NCBI GenBank assembly: GCA_944385415.1
Contig: CALWXC010000001.1
Span: 1-64,000 of the forward strand
Direction: 5' to 3'
Length of the DNA: 64,000 bases
From: an uncultured Oscillospiraceae bacterium
Lineage (GTDB): Bacteria > Bacillota > Clostridia > Oscillospirales > Oscillospiraceae
The position numbers and the translations under genes are program-made. Below the pieces are notes generated by a model that saw only the letters and a list, made by a program, of their open reading frames with translations, had not been told where the DNA came from and made no database searches. The stretch's first letter is position 1. Every line of letters starts with the position of its first letter. Shown here piece by piece: positions 47,472 to 56,010 of this stretch.

Positions 47472-47519
47472 GGAAAAACCTCCTTCTTCCTTCTGAAAGG
47501 GCTATGTTTTTTCCTCTAT

Positions 47520-47548
47520 ACTATACTCTATCCGACACCGTTTCACAA
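47520..47548 (-). promoter_or_regulatory. Promoter of the GH3-like gene
   Basis: On the minus strand TTGTGA (47543-47548), 17-base spacer, TATAGT (47520-47525), about 50 bases before the start codon. Confidence 0.6.
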
Positions 47549-47662
47549 TCGGAAGTTGACGGCGGCGGGGAAAATTTTTTTACCGACTGAATTCATGGGA
47601 ACGCGCATCACGGCAGGGATATACTGGGGAAACAGTACGAGATACAAAGGAGGAATTTTCCA

Positions 47663-48310
47663 ATGAAGCATCAAGGACGCATTCTGTGGGCCATCGCCAT
47701 GACGGCGGCCACCATGACCACCATCAGCGGCTATACGCTGGCCGTCAGCCGTCAGCCCATGCCGGAGCTGCCGCCGGCGGTCACCCTGGAGACGGTGGCC
47801 GAACCCCTGCCCAGCGAACCGCTGCTGGTGGTCCTGCGGGACGAGACAAAGGAGCAGGGCATTGTCACGGTGACGGATGAGGCCGGAAACCCGGCGGCCA
47901 CGGCGGAGAAAAACGCCTTGGGCGAGTACATTCTGGAGCTGGAGCCGGGCCAGCGGTACACGGTGACCACCGACAGCGGTTTGGAAACGGCCTTTTATCT
48001 GGAGGAGAACGCCGCCGTCTCCAACGTCACCGGCAGCGGCTGGACCGACGGCGAACAGCTCCACCTGGACCGGGAAGTCCGGTGTACCCTGCGGATTCTG
48101 CGGGCCGGCGGTGCGGAATGCCTGTACACCCTGACAGGGGATGGTGTGGCGGAACAGCGGACCCTCTACACCAGTGAGGGGGGCAGCCAGGCCCAGGCGG
48201 TCTTTGCCGGATTGGAGCCGGGGACGTATACCCTCAGCGATACGGAAGGCCTGCTGCGCACCGTCCATCTGACGGAGGAACAGCCGGAGGTGGTGCTGGG
48301 TCTCGATTAA
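47663..48310 (+). CDS. Exported or membrane-anchored protein with SpaA-like beta domains
   Basis: A 215-residue protein with an N-terminal signal or anchor (about 7-28). The rest is beta-rich, with repeats of the GEYILELEPGQRYTVTT and AGLEPGTYTLSDTEG kind, typical of SpaA/Cna-B prealbumin-like folds. No sortase motif or lipobox is present. AAGGAGG lies before ATG 47663. Function unknown; a surface or spore-coat role is possible. Confidence 0.7.
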   Translation: MKHQGRILWAIAMTAATMTTISGYTLAVSRQPMPELPPAVTLETVAEPLPSEPLLVVLRDETKEQGIVTVTDEAGNPAATAEKNALGEYILELEPGQRYTVTTDSGLETAFYLEENAAVSNVTGSGWTDGEQLHLDREVRCTLRILRAGGAECLYTLTGDGVAEQRTLYTSEGGSQAQAVFAGLEPGTYTLSDTEGLLRTVHLTEEQPEVVLGLD

Positions 48311-48393
48311 AGGTGGTATGGCCCTGACAGGAAGGAAAAACAAGAAACGTGATATTTGATTGTCTATTTATCTTCCAGTGCCGTCATACAACG

Positions 48394-48435
48394 AAACTGG
48401 GCGCGTTGCAATGGTATTTGCAACGCGCCCAGTTT
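48394..48435. terminator. 18-bp perfect hairpin between convergent genes
   Basis: AAACTGGGCGCGTTGCAA (48394-48411), loop TGGTAT, exact complement (48418-48435). It lies between the SpaA-like gene and the GNAT gene and should act in both directions. Confidence 0.88.
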
Positions 48436-48443
48436 GGCACTGA

Positions 48444-48983
48444 TTACGGCTTGCTGATCGCGTAATAGATGCAATGATGTGTTTTTCCGCGATATTCAAT
48501 CTCGGCGGTACAGTCGATCTGTTCCATTCCGCTTTTTTCTAAAACACGTCTGCTGGCTTGATTTTCCGCAAAGAATCCGGCTTTGATGTTGGTATAGCCA
48601 ATTCGGAAAAGCTCCTGAATCGCTGCGGTCACCACCTCTGTTGCATAGCCCTGGTTCTTCCAGTTTGGGTGAATTACATATCCCAATTCAATCGAACCAC
48701 CATCCCGTTCCACATCGTTGATCAAACCGATGAGCCGTTCCCCACAATACACGCCGTAGACAAACTGTTCTGTGGAGTGGGACATGCGCTGTAAAGCATG
48801 AAACATCGCCACGGCATCCGCATGGGATGCAAAATCCGGCAGCATGTAAGTTTTTTTGATTTCACTATTACATAATAGTTCGAGTGCGTCCTCCAAATCA
48901 GCGTCCTCAAACGCATGAAGCGTCAAACGTTGCGTTTTTATGATTGACGCTTGGTTAGGGCGTAAAGTATGTAGGTCTGCCAT
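48444..48983 (-). CDS. GNAT-family N-acetyltransferase (RimJ/RimL type)
   Basis: A 179-residue acetyltransferase. It has the RimJ/RimL start TQRLTLHAFEDADLEDALEL, the acetyl-CoA loop in WKNQGYATEVVTAAIQELFR (about 111-130) and the C-terminal ENQASRRVLEKSGME block. Relatives acetylate ribosomal-protein N-termini or small molecules; the substrate is unknown. It stands alone between two terminators. Confidence 0.9.
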   Translation of the reverse strand: MADLHTLRPNQASIIKTQRLTLHAFEDADLEDALELLCNSEIKKTYMLPDFASHADAVAMFHALQRMSHSTEQFVYGVYCGERLIGLINDVERDGGSIELGYVIHPNWKNQGYATEVVTAAIQELFRIGYTNIKAGFFAENQASRRVLEKSGMEQIDCTAEIEYRGKTHHCIYYAISKP

Positions 48984-49056
48984 CCACCAGTCGCTCCTCC
49001 TGCCAACAGCTGTAAAGGGCTGCTGCCAAATTCATTTTTGAAACATAGAGTAGAAA

Positions 49057-49099
49057 AAAGCTGCGTAAACCGACATATAGGAGGGTTTACGCAGCTTTT
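49057..49099. terminator. 15-bp hairpin terminator between GNAT and RicT genes
   Basis: AAAGCTGCGTAAACC (49057-49071) pairs perfectly with 49084-49098, A-rich on one side and T-rich on the other. On the minus strand it ends the holB-ricT transcript. Confidence 0.82.
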
Positions 49100-49134
49100 C
49101 TAATGCGTGATCGAAAAAATAGCAATTTCCACAC

Positions 49135-50643
49135 TTATTCGGTGGGATTGCCGCCGGTTCCACCGCTGCGGCGGGGCCGACGGCGGCGACGGGGCCGGTG
49201 CTCGCCGCCCTCGGCGGCGTTGGCCGGTGCTGGAGCAGCTGCGCCCTCCTGGGGTTTGTCTGAACGGGGACGGCGCTCCTGACGGGGCTTCTGCTGACTG
49301 CCGCTCTGGCGGGGTTTCTCCTGCCGGGGCTTCGGTTCGCCGGGTTCCGAACGGGGCGGCTGCTCCGGACGGGATTCCTGAGGTTTCTGACCGTCCTCGG
49401 GCCGCGGACCGGCAGACCGACGGCGGGACCGGCGGCGGCGGTTCTTCTGCTCCGGCGCTTCTTCAGCGTCGGGTTCCAGCTCCGGCGCCCGGTCCGACGC
49501 GGCGTAGTCGTCCAGCTTGCGGAACAGATCCGGCATGGAGTCCATGATCTCCTGGTCTGTGGGTTCCGACGGTAAAGGGGACCGGCGGCTGCGCTGGGAT
49601 TGGCCGGAAATGGGGGCCAGGTCCCTGGGAATGGGAGGGTCGGTCTTTTTGGCCTTACCGCTGCGCAGCACGGCAATGTCGCTGTTGCGGTAAACGTTGA
49701 TGGTGTCGGGGGCGTCCTCCATGCGGACCTTGACGGTCTGGCGCAGCAGATTCACGTCACAGACGGTGCCCCGTCCATCGGGGGTATCCACAAAAGATTC
49801 GGCCTTGGGCGCCGTCTTGTGGAGGTCCTCATAGGCCTCCTGCTCATATTTGAGACAGCACATAAGACGGCCGCAGGTGCCGGAAATCTTGGTGGGATTC
49901 AGGCTCAAATTCTGGGTTTTGGCCATCTTGATGGAAACCGGCTGGAAGTCATCCAGGAACTCAGCGCAGCAGAAGGGCCGTCCGCAGACGCCCAGACCGC
50001 CCACCATGCGGGCCTTGTCCCGGACGCCGATTTGCCGCAGTTCGATGCGGGTGCGGAAAATAGAGGCCAGATTCTTTACCAGCTCCCGGAAATCCACCCG
50101 GCCGTCGGCGGTGAAGAAGAAGAGGATTTTGCTGCCGTCAAAGGCGCACTCCGCCGAAACCAGCTGCATGTCCAGCTTGTGTTCCTCAATTTTCTGGAGA
50201 CAGATGGAAAAGGCCTTCTTTTCCTTTTCGTAGTTGTCGGCGGCAATTTTTTCATCGTGGGGCGTGGCCATGCGCAGGACGGGCCGCAGGGGCGTCACCA
50301 CATCGGCGGCGGGCACCGTGTGGCAGCCTCCGGCGCAGAAGCCGAACTCCGGACCACGGGCCGTGTCGATAATCACATGGTCGCCCATTTTGGGTGTCAG
50401 ATCGCCGGGGTCAAAATAATAAACCTTGCTGCCGGTGCGGAAGCGGACGTCCACCACCGTTACCTGTTCCGGCAGCGGCTCGGTGTCCTCCGCCGCGTCC
50501 GCCGGGGGAATGGGCAGCAGCTCCGCAGCCAGGGCGTCGTCTACGGTCTCATGGACCGGTTCCGCCTCACAGCCGCCGCAGCCGTCACAGCCGCCGCAGG
50601 CGGGCTGGGGGCTCAGTTCTTGCAGTTCTTTTTGTTCATCCAT
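49135..50643 (-). CDS. ricT: RicT (YaaT/PSP1 family) with long basic low-complexity tail
   Basis: A 502-residue protein. After a Cys/Gly-rich start (CGGCDGCGGC, about 16-25), the PSP1 core (about 60-330) contains GLGVCGRPFCCAEFL and SGTCGRLMCCLKYEQEAY, the cysteine motifs that hold iron-sulfur clusters in the RicAFT complex. In B. subtilis this complex promotes RNase Y mRNA cleavage and sporulation phosphorelay. Residues from about 345 on are disordered and rich in Arg, Pro, Glu and Gln. ATG 50643 is preferred (GGAG six bases upstream). It follows the delta-prime gene, as in B. subtilis. Confidence 0.92.
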   Translation of the reverse strand: MDEQKELQELSPQPACGGCDGCGGCEAEPVHETVDDALAAELLPIPPADAAEDTEPLPEQVTVVDVRFRTGSKVYYFDPGDLTPKMGDHVIIDTARGPEFGFCAGGCHTVPAADVVTPLRPVLRMATPHDEKIAADNYEKEKKAFSICLQKIEEHKLDMQLVSAECAFDGSKILFFFTADGRVDFRELVKNLASIFRTRIELRQIGVRDKARMVGGLGVCGRPFCCAEFLDDFQPVSIKMAKTQNLSLNPTKISGTCGRLMCCLKYEQEAYEDLHKTAPKAESFVDTPDGRGTVCDVNLLRQTVKVRMEDAPDTINVYRNSDIAVLRSGKAKKTDPPIPRDLAPISGQSQRSRRSPLPSEPTDQEIMDSMPDLFRKLDDYAASDRAPELEPDAEEAPEQKNRRRRSRRRSAGPRPEDGQKPQESRPEQPPRSEPGEPKPRQEKPRQSGSQQKPRQERRPRSDKPQEGAAAPAPANAAEGGEHRPRRRRRPRRSGGTGGNPTE

Positions 50644-50696
50644 GGGAAACTCCATTTCTATCCAACCGCCGTGGGCGGTGAAATTGTTGCATTCAG

Positions 50697-51647
50697 TTAC
50701 AGCCGGGCCAGCAGTCCGGCGCAGATATTGCCCACGCCCACATTGGCCCAGCAGTCGTCCAATGCTTCCTGGACCAGCCGGCAGGCGGCCAGCAGTTCCG
50801 GCGCGGTCCGCTGTTCGGCGATGGCGCGGGCCTGGGGCAGCAGGGTGGGACAGCCCCGGCGGGCCAGCAGCGATTGGGCCAGCAGCCGTTGCAGTTCCTC
50901 CAGCACCGGGGCCAGCTGGTTGCGCTTGTACTTGTCCATGGAGCCGAAGACCATGGCCAGCCCCAGGGTGTCATGGGCGGCATAGGCGGCGGCAAACTGT
51001 TCCACCTGGGGCAGCTGCAAACCGGACCCATCCAGCAGCGTCACAGCCTGGCCGAGAAACCCGCCGCTGCGGCCCATGGCCGCTTCCAGATCGGCGGCGC
51101 TGTGGTCTGGGAACCGTTGGCGCAGAGCCGGTTCCAGCACGGCACGGGGCAGGGGCGACAGCCGCAGATGGGCGCAGCGGGACCGGATGGTGGGCAGCAG
51201 CGCTTCCGGCGACGGGGCCAGCAGCAGAAAAACGCCGTAGGACGGCGGTTCCTCCAGCACCTTCAACAGGGCGTTTTGGGCCGCCGGGTTCATGTCTCCG
51301 GCCCGGGGAATCAGCAAAACCTTTTTCTCGCCCTCGTTGGGGCGGATAAACAGTTCCGAGCGGGCGGCGCGGATGCAATCCACGGGGACCTGCTTGTGGT
51401 CCGGGTCATCCACGGTGATCACATCGGGGTGATTGCCCGACAGGACCTTGCGGCAGGCGGGACAGACGCCGCAGGGCCGCGGTGTGCCGCGGCATTCCAT
51501 GGCGGCAGCCAGAAGCCGGGCCAGGGTGCGTTTTCCGGAGCCTTCGGGGCCGGTGAGGAGATAGCTGTGGGACAGCCGTCCCGAACGCAGGCCCTCCGTC
51601 AATCGCTCCTTGAGGGCCTCATTGCCCAGCAGCTGTTCCAGTCCCAT
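50697..51647 (-). CDS. holB: DNA polymerase III subunit delta-prime
   Basis: A 316-residue clamp-loader subunit. The AAA fold has Walker A-like TGPEGSGKRTLA (about 33-44), a zinc module with CRGTPRPCGVCPACRKV, and the SRC motif in TIRSRCAHLRL. A conserved AAQNALLKVLEEPP (about 123-136) is diagnostic of delta-prime and DnaX proteins. ATG 51647 follows AAGGGAG. It precedes ricT as in B. subtilis, where tmk and yaaQ lie further upstream; here the upstream neighbour is instead a divergent MoaB-like gene. Confidence 0.9.
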   Translation of the reverse strand: MGLEQLLGNEALKERLTEGLRSGRLSHSYLLTGPEGSGKRTLARLLAAAMECRGTPRPCGVCPACRKVLSGNHPDVITVDDPDHKQVPVDCIRAARSELFIRPNEGEKKVLLIPRAGDMNPAAQNALLKVLEEPPSYGVFLLLAPSPEALLPTIRSRCAHLRLSPLPRAVLEPALRQRFPDHSAADLEAAMGRSGGFLGQAVTLLDGSGLQLPQVEQFAAAYAAHDTLGLAMVFGSMDKYKRNQLAPVLEELQRLLAQSLLARRGCPTLLPQARAIAEQRTAPELLAACRLVQEALDDCWANVGVGNICAGLLARL

Positions 51648-51758
51648 TTTCGACTCCCTTCTCCGCCGCAGCGCCATAGTTAGTAATAGTATAACGCTTT
51701 TTTGGAAACAAATCAATGAAAACGTGGCGGCAGCCCATGGCCCGGCGGGACTTCTTTC

Positions 51759-51788
51759 TTGACAGAGACGATACCGGAGCGATACAAT
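51759..51788 (+). promoter_or_regulatory. Promoter of the MoaB-like gene
   Basis: TTGACA (51759-51764), 18-base spacer, TACAAT (51783-51788), 40 bases before ATG 51829. Confidence 0.65.
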
Positions 51789-51828
51789 GAAAAAAACACG
51801 CGCAGGTGCGCGGAGGGAGGAACGGCAC

Positions 51829-52299
51829 ATGGTATACGATGCGGCGGTGATCACCGTCAGTGACGAGAGCTTTTGGGGCCGCAGAGCCGATGAGGCGGGC
51901 CCGGCCGTGGTGGAGATTCTGGAACAGGCGGGCTATCGGGTGGCCTACACAACGCTGCTGCAAAAGGAACAGGCCCAGATGGAGCGGGAACTGATTCATG
52001 CAGCGGACCAACTGAAGGTGGCCCTGGTGGTCACCGTGGGCGGTACGGGTATCGGTCCCAGGGATGTGACGCCGGAGGCCACAGCCGCCGTGTGCCCCCG
52101 CGTGGTGCCGGGTCTGGGTGAAGCCATGCGGGCGGCCGCTGTCAATGTCAGTCCCCGGCTGCTGCTGTCCCGCGGCGTAGCCGCCATCCGTGGCAAGACC
52201 ATGGTTCTCAACGTCTCGGGCAACCGGGAAGCAGCGGAGGCCATGCTGAAGCCGATTTTGGAACCGGTGGCAATTGCCCTGGGCATGCTCAATAAGTAA
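51829..52299 (+). CDS. MoaB/Mog-family molybdopterin adenylyltransferase-like protein
   Basis: A 156-residue MoCF_biosynth protein. It begins AAVITVSDESFWGRRADEAG and has the molybdopterin-binding TVGGTGIGPRDVTPEAT (about 65-81) and a C-terminal LNVSGNREAAEAML loop. Family members adenylylate molybdopterin. No other molybdenum cofactor genes are in the window. ATG 51829 follows GGAGGGAGGAA. Confidence 0.9.
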   Translation: MVYDAAVITVSDESFWGRRADEAGPAVVEILEQAGYRVAYTTLLQKEQAQMERELIHAADQLKVALVVTVGGTGIGPRDVTPEATAAVCPRVVPGLGEAMRAAAVNVSPRLLLSRGVAAIRGKTMVLNVSGNREAAEAMLKPILEPVAIALGMLNK

Positions 52300-52347
52300 A
52301 ATTGTAAAAACAGAAGATTTGCCCCCGCGACTGGTAGGGGGTACGCC

Positions 52348-52528
52348 AAAAGGCCGCCGTCCGCCACCCCGTGATGGGGTGGGGACGGCGGCCTTCGGCT
52401 TTGCCGGGAATTGCGCCATCTGCGGACGGCGCTTGGGACGCTGGGGAGTTTCGCCCGCTGCGACGGGCGACCAGAGACGCTGCCTCTGGACTCCGCGATT
52501 TTTTGAAAAAATCGAGTAAAACTTTTAT
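52348..52528. repeat. Dispersed multi-hairpin intergenic repeat, copy A
   Basis: A chain of hairpins: a long stem from AAAGGCCGCCGTCC (52349-52395), a GCGCC/GGCGC stem, TCGCCCG/CGGGCGA (about 52451-52470), CCAGAG/CTCTGG (about 52471-52489), and CGATTTTTT/AAAAAATCG ending with GAGTAAAACTTTT. Copy B at 58797 has the same order and most of the same bases. It lies between convergent genes and abuts the 3' end of the minus-strand prfC. Confidence 0.85.
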
Positions 52529-52533
52529 CTTGT

Positions 52534-54120
52534 TCAGTTTTCCAGCGTTTCGGCCAGCTCCAGGCCGGGGTTACGCTTGATGGTGAAGTCGATGGACCAG
52601 AAGGAGGAGAAGACCAACAGGCTGTGACCCTTGTAATCCTCCAGCAATTCGGCGTCGGAGGACAGCTTCAACTCCTTCAGGTCGCTGACGGGGCTCTTGG
52701 TGATAAACCGCAGCTGCTCGTAGGGCAGATTCTCCATGCGCAGATCCACGCCGTACTCGTTTTTCATCCGGTACTGGAACACTTCAAACTGCAGCACGCC
52801 CACGACGCCGACGATGACTTCTTCCATACCGGTGTTGGGGACCTTGAAAATCTGAATGGCGCCCTCCTGGGCAATCTGTTCCGTGCCCTTGATGAACTGC
52901 TTGCGCTTCATGGTGTCCCGGGGACTGACCCGGGCGAAGTGTTCGGGGGCAAAGGTGGGGATACCGGCAAACCGGAACTTCTTGCCGGGCACCGTCACGG
53001 TGTCGCCGATGGAGAAGATGCCGGGGTCAAACACGCCGATGATATCACCGGCGTAGGCTTCGTCGATGATCTCGCGCTCCGAAGCCATCAGCTGTTGGGG
53101 CTGGCTCAGGCGCATTTTCTTATTGCCCTGGACGTGGTAGACTTCCGCTTCCCGCTCGTACTTGCCGGAACAGATGCGCAGGAACGCCAGACGGTCCCGG
53201 TGGGCCTTGTTCATGTTGGCCTGAATCTTGAAAACAAAGGCGGAGAAATCGGGGGAGAAGGTGTCGATTTCGCCGCAGTCGGCCACACGGGCCAGGGGGG
53301 GTGGCGTCATCTTCAGGAAGTCTTCCAGGAACGGTTCCACGCCGAAGTTGGTCAGGGCGGAGCCGAAGAACACGGGGCTCAGGGTGCCGTTCCGGACGGC
53401 GTCCATGTCAAATTCCCGACCGGCGGCCAGCAGCTCCACGTCATCGATGAGCTGTTGATGGCGTTCCGCGCCGATGTGGTCGGCCACTGCCGGGTCATAG
53501 AGGTCAATCTCCAGCTTTTCGGCCCGGTTCTTGCCGGATACGCCGGAGAAAAAGGCAATGTGCCCCTTGTTGCGGTCGTAGACGCCCTGGAACTCCTTGC
53601 CGGAGCCGATGGGCCAGTTGACGGCATACGTCTCAATGCCCAATTCCTGCTCCAGCTCTTCCAACAGGTCGAAGGGGTCCTTGCTGTCCCGGTCCATCTT
53701 GTTGATGAAGGTAAAAATGGGGATATGGCGCATGGCGCAGACCTTGAACAGCTTCCGCGTCTGGGCCTCGACGCCCTTGGAACCGTCGATGACCATGACC
53801 GCCGAGTCGGCGGCCATCAGGGTACGGTAGGTGTCCTCGGAAAAGTCCTGGTGGCCGGGGGTGTCCAGAATGTTGATGCAGAAGCCGTCGTACTGGAACT
53901 GCAATACCGACGAGGTGACGGAGATACCGCGCTGCTTTTCAATCTCCATCCAGTCGGAGACGGCGGCACGGGAGTTTTTCTTGCCCTTGACGGCGCCGGC
54001 CTGGGCGATGGCGCCTCCGTACAGGAGGAATTTTTCCGTCAGGGTGGTTTTACCGGCGTCGGGGTGCGAGATGATGGCAAAGGTCCGGCGGCGGCTGATT
54101 TCTTCGCGCAGAGTAGGCAC
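52534..54120 (-). CDS. prfC: Peptide chain release factor 3
   Basis: A 528-residue GTPase that recycles RF1 and RF2 after peptide release. G1 motif SHPDAGKTT (about 18-26), G2 within KQRGISVTSS, G3 LDTPGHQDFSEDTYRTL, and G4 FINKMDRDSKDP. The SDWMEIEKQRGIS stretch separates RF3 from EF-G and TetM-like proteins. Length equals the family norm. The gene is monocistronic, with a dispersed repeat just beyond its stop. Confidence 0.96.
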   Translation of the reverse strand: MPTLREEISRRRTFAIISHPDAGKTTLTEKFLLYGGAIAQAGAVKGKKNSRAAVSDWMEIEKQRGISVTSSVLQFQYDGFCINILDTPGHQDFSEDTYRTLMAADSAVMVIDGSKGVEAQTRKLFKVCAMRHIPIFTFINKMDRDSKDPFDLLEELEQELGIETYAVNWPIGSGKEFQGVYDRNKGHIAFFSGVSGKNRAEKLEIDLYDPAVADHIGAERHQQLIDDVELLAAGREFDMDAVRNGTLSPVFFGSALTNFGVEPFLEDFLKMTPPPLARVADCGEIDTFSPDFSAFVFKIQANMNKAHRDRLAFLRICSGKYEREAEVYHVQGNKKMRLSQPQQLMASEREIIDEAYAGDIIGVFDPGIFSIGDTVTVPGKKFRFAGIPTFAPEHFARVSPRDTMKRKQFIKGTEQIAQEGAIQIFKVPNTGMEEVIVGVVGVLQFEVFQYRMKNEYGVDLRMENLPYEQLRFITKSPVSDLKELKLSSDAELLEDYKGHSLLVFSSFWSIDFTIKRNPGLELAETLEN

Positions 54121-54238
54121 GCTATTCCCTCCACAAATAGAAAAATAGAATTATCACAACAAATCGATTTATTCTACCACAATTATACCACCGTTACAAG
54201 GTCATTTTTCACTTCTGACACCGTCCGACGGATTTCCG

Positions 54239-54267
54239 TTGCCATTTGGTGCCGCATCTGATAAAAT
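54239..54267 (+). promoter_or_regulatory. Promoter of the membrane protein gene at 54304
   Basis: TTGCCA (54239-54244), 17-base spacer, TAAAAT (54262-54267), 36 bases before ATG. Confidence 0.6.
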
Positions 54268-54303
54268 ACGACGTAGGAACGCTGTTGGAAGGGAAGGGAG
54301 ATC

Positions 54304-55467
54304 ATGGAACAACTGCTGGCCCAATTGGGCAGACAATGGTATCTGCTGGTGGCTCTGGCGGGCGTGGCGGCGCTGCTGCTGCTCAACGGCGCGGCCTATG
54401 TCCACGTCATGCGGCCCCGCAGCGGTACCCTGGAATGGATCTCCCGCTATGACCGTCCGGCCTGCACCCTGCTGGACGGCTGGACCGCCTTGACCAAGGG
54501 TGACATTGTGCCCATGCTCTCCGTCACCCTCGGCGCGGCGGCCGTATGGGGCGCCGCCGCCCTGGTCACGGTCCGGTCCCTGTACGGCAGCCCTGTCCCC
54601 GGCGACGTGATGGCGGAAATGGCGGTCACCCATATGGTATTCCCGGCCCTGACGGCGCTGGCCGTCTACCGGCTGCTGCGGGGGCTGTTCGGCAGCCGCC
54701 TGGGGGCCTTGCTGGGCACCTGGATTCTGACGCTGTCCATGGCGGTGCAGCCGTCTCCCATGCTGGTGGCGGCGGTGGCGGTGCTGCTGCTGACCCGATA
54801 TCTGACGGCCCCGGCTCAGTCCGAGTTTGGGGCGTACAGCCTGTATCTGATTCTGGCCTTTGCCATGGCGGCGGTGGGCTGCTATCTGCGGCCCGGTCTG
54901 GCCGGTGTGGCCCTGACCATGATCGTGCTGCTGTGCTGCGGCGCGGCTGACCGCTTTGTCCATGCCGGACGGGGACGGCTGGTCCGCAGCCTGCTGGCCG
55001 GTTTGCTCAGTCTGGCTGTGGTGTGGATTCTGACCTATGTTCCCGGCGGTGTGGCCCAGGGGTTACCCTTTCCCCAACTGCTGGTCCTGCGGGACTTCTA
55101 TCAATACGCCCTGCACCGCATGGGCTGGGAGCTGCTGAACGGTCTGGGCAGCGGCGTATCCCCCATTGTGCAGTTTTACTTCGACTGGCCCTTGGTGATC
55201 TGCGGAACGGCGGCCTTTGTGGTCTGCCTGGTGGGCGGATTCCGGCGGCCCAAGGCCCCGGCGCTGCTGGCGGCGGGCTGGATGGCGGCCCTGCTGGCGT
55301 TGTGGCTGCTGGGGGGGCTCTACTTGGTTCCCCTGGGCTGTGCCCTCTGCCTGTCCAGCCTGTGGGCCGATTTGTCCCGGCGGGGACAACCCTGGCTGGC
55401 GGTGGTGGCCGGCGGCAGCATCCTGCTGGTACAGCTGACGCTGTACGGCTTCTACTGGCTTACATAA
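54304..55467 (+). CDS. Polytopic membrane protein of unknown function
   Basis: A 387-residue protein with about nine or ten hydrophobic segments (for example 13-33, 70-92, 105-130, 142-165, 180-220, 235-255, 300-320, 328-350, 362-383). There is no conserved catalytic loop that I recognise. The layout faintly recalls glycosyltransferase-39-like or O-antigen-type membrane proteins, but the usual acidic motif in the first loop is not evident. GAAGGGAAGGGAG precedes ATG. It is flanked by its own promoter and terminator. Confidence 0.75.
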   Translation: MEQLLAQLGRQWYLLVALAGVAALLLLNGAAYVHVMRPRSGTLEWISRYDRPACTLLDGWTALTKGDIVPMLSVTLGAAAVWGAAALVTVRSLYGSPVPGDVMAEMAVTHMVFPALTALAVYRLLRGLFGSRLGALLGTWILTLSMAVQPSPMLVAAVAVLLLTRYLTAPAQSEFGAYSLYLILAFAMAAVGCYLRPGLAGVALTMIVLLCCGAADRFVHAGRGRLVRSLLAGLLSLAVVWILTYVPGGVAQGLPFPQLLVLRDFYQYALHRMGWELLNGLGSGVSPIVQFYFDWPLVICGTAAFVVCLVGGFRRPKAPALLAAGWMAALLALWLLGGLYLVPLGCALCLSSLWADLSRRGQPWLAVVAGGSILLVQLTLYGFYWLT

Positions 55468-55474
55468 AAAAGGG

Positions 55475-55506
55475 CCAACACCGCAGGCACAATGATGCGG
55501 TGTTGG
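55475..55506 (+). terminator. Terminator after the membrane protein gene
   Basis: CCAACACCGCA (55475-55485) pairs with TGCGGTGTTGG (55496-55506), eight bases past the stop. Confidence 0.75.
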
Positions 55507-55535
55507 TTGGATACGAGTTTACATCATTTTATGAT
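55507..55535 (+). promoter_or_regulatory. Promoter of the rpiB operon
   Basis: TTGGAT (55507-55512), 17-base spacer, TATGAT (55530-55535), 37 bases before ATG 55573. Confidence 0.55.
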
Positions 55536-55572
55536 AGAGAACTATAAAAAATCAACGATGGAGGAATGACGT

Positions 55573-56010
55573 ATGATCGCGATTGCCTGTGACCATGGAG
55601 CGGTGGCCCTGAAAGAGGCCATCAAGGCCCATCTGACCCAGCGGGGCCTGGAGTATAAGGATTTCGGCACCAACAGCACCGACAGCTGCGACTATCCTGA
55701 TTTCGCGGGACCGGCGGCTCTGGCTGTGGCTTCCGGCGAGTGTGACCGGGGGATTGTCTGCTGCACCACCGGTCTCGGCGTGTCCATTACGGCCAACAAG
55801 GTCCGCGGCATCCGCTGCGCTCTGCTGTCCGACCTTATGAGTGCCCGGCTGACCCGTCAGCACAACGACACCAATATGATGGCCCTGGGCGCCGGTGTGG
55901 TGGGCGAAAAGCTGGCACTGGAAATCGTGGACGTCTGGCTGGATACGGCCTTTGAGGGCGGCCGCCACCAGCGCCGGGTGGAAAAAATGATGGCCTACGA
56001 GGGGAAATAA
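55573..56010 (+). CDS. rpiB: RpiB/LacA/LacB-family sugar-phosphate isomerase
   Basis: A 145-residue isomerase that most likely interconverts ribose 5-phosphate and ribulose 5-phosphate. It has the N-terminal IACDHGAVALKEAI, the catalytic cysteine in GIVCCTTGLGVSITANKV (about 59-76) and the ARLTRQHNDTNMMALGAGVV block. Length is normal. It overlaps the next gene by one base (TAATG), so the pair is coupled. Confidence 0.92.
   Translation: MIAIACDHGAVALKEAIKAHLTQRGLEYKDFGTNSTDSCDYPDFAGPAALAVASGECDRGIVCCTTGLGVSITANKVRGIRCALLSDLMSARLTRQHNDTNMMALGAGVVGEKLALEIVDVWLDTAFEGGRHQRRVEKMMAYEGK

Noticed and set aside
52624..54261. A 545-codon open frame on the plus strand opposite prfC
   Set aside because: Composition is that of an antisense shadow and prfC has full GTPase motifs on the minus strand.
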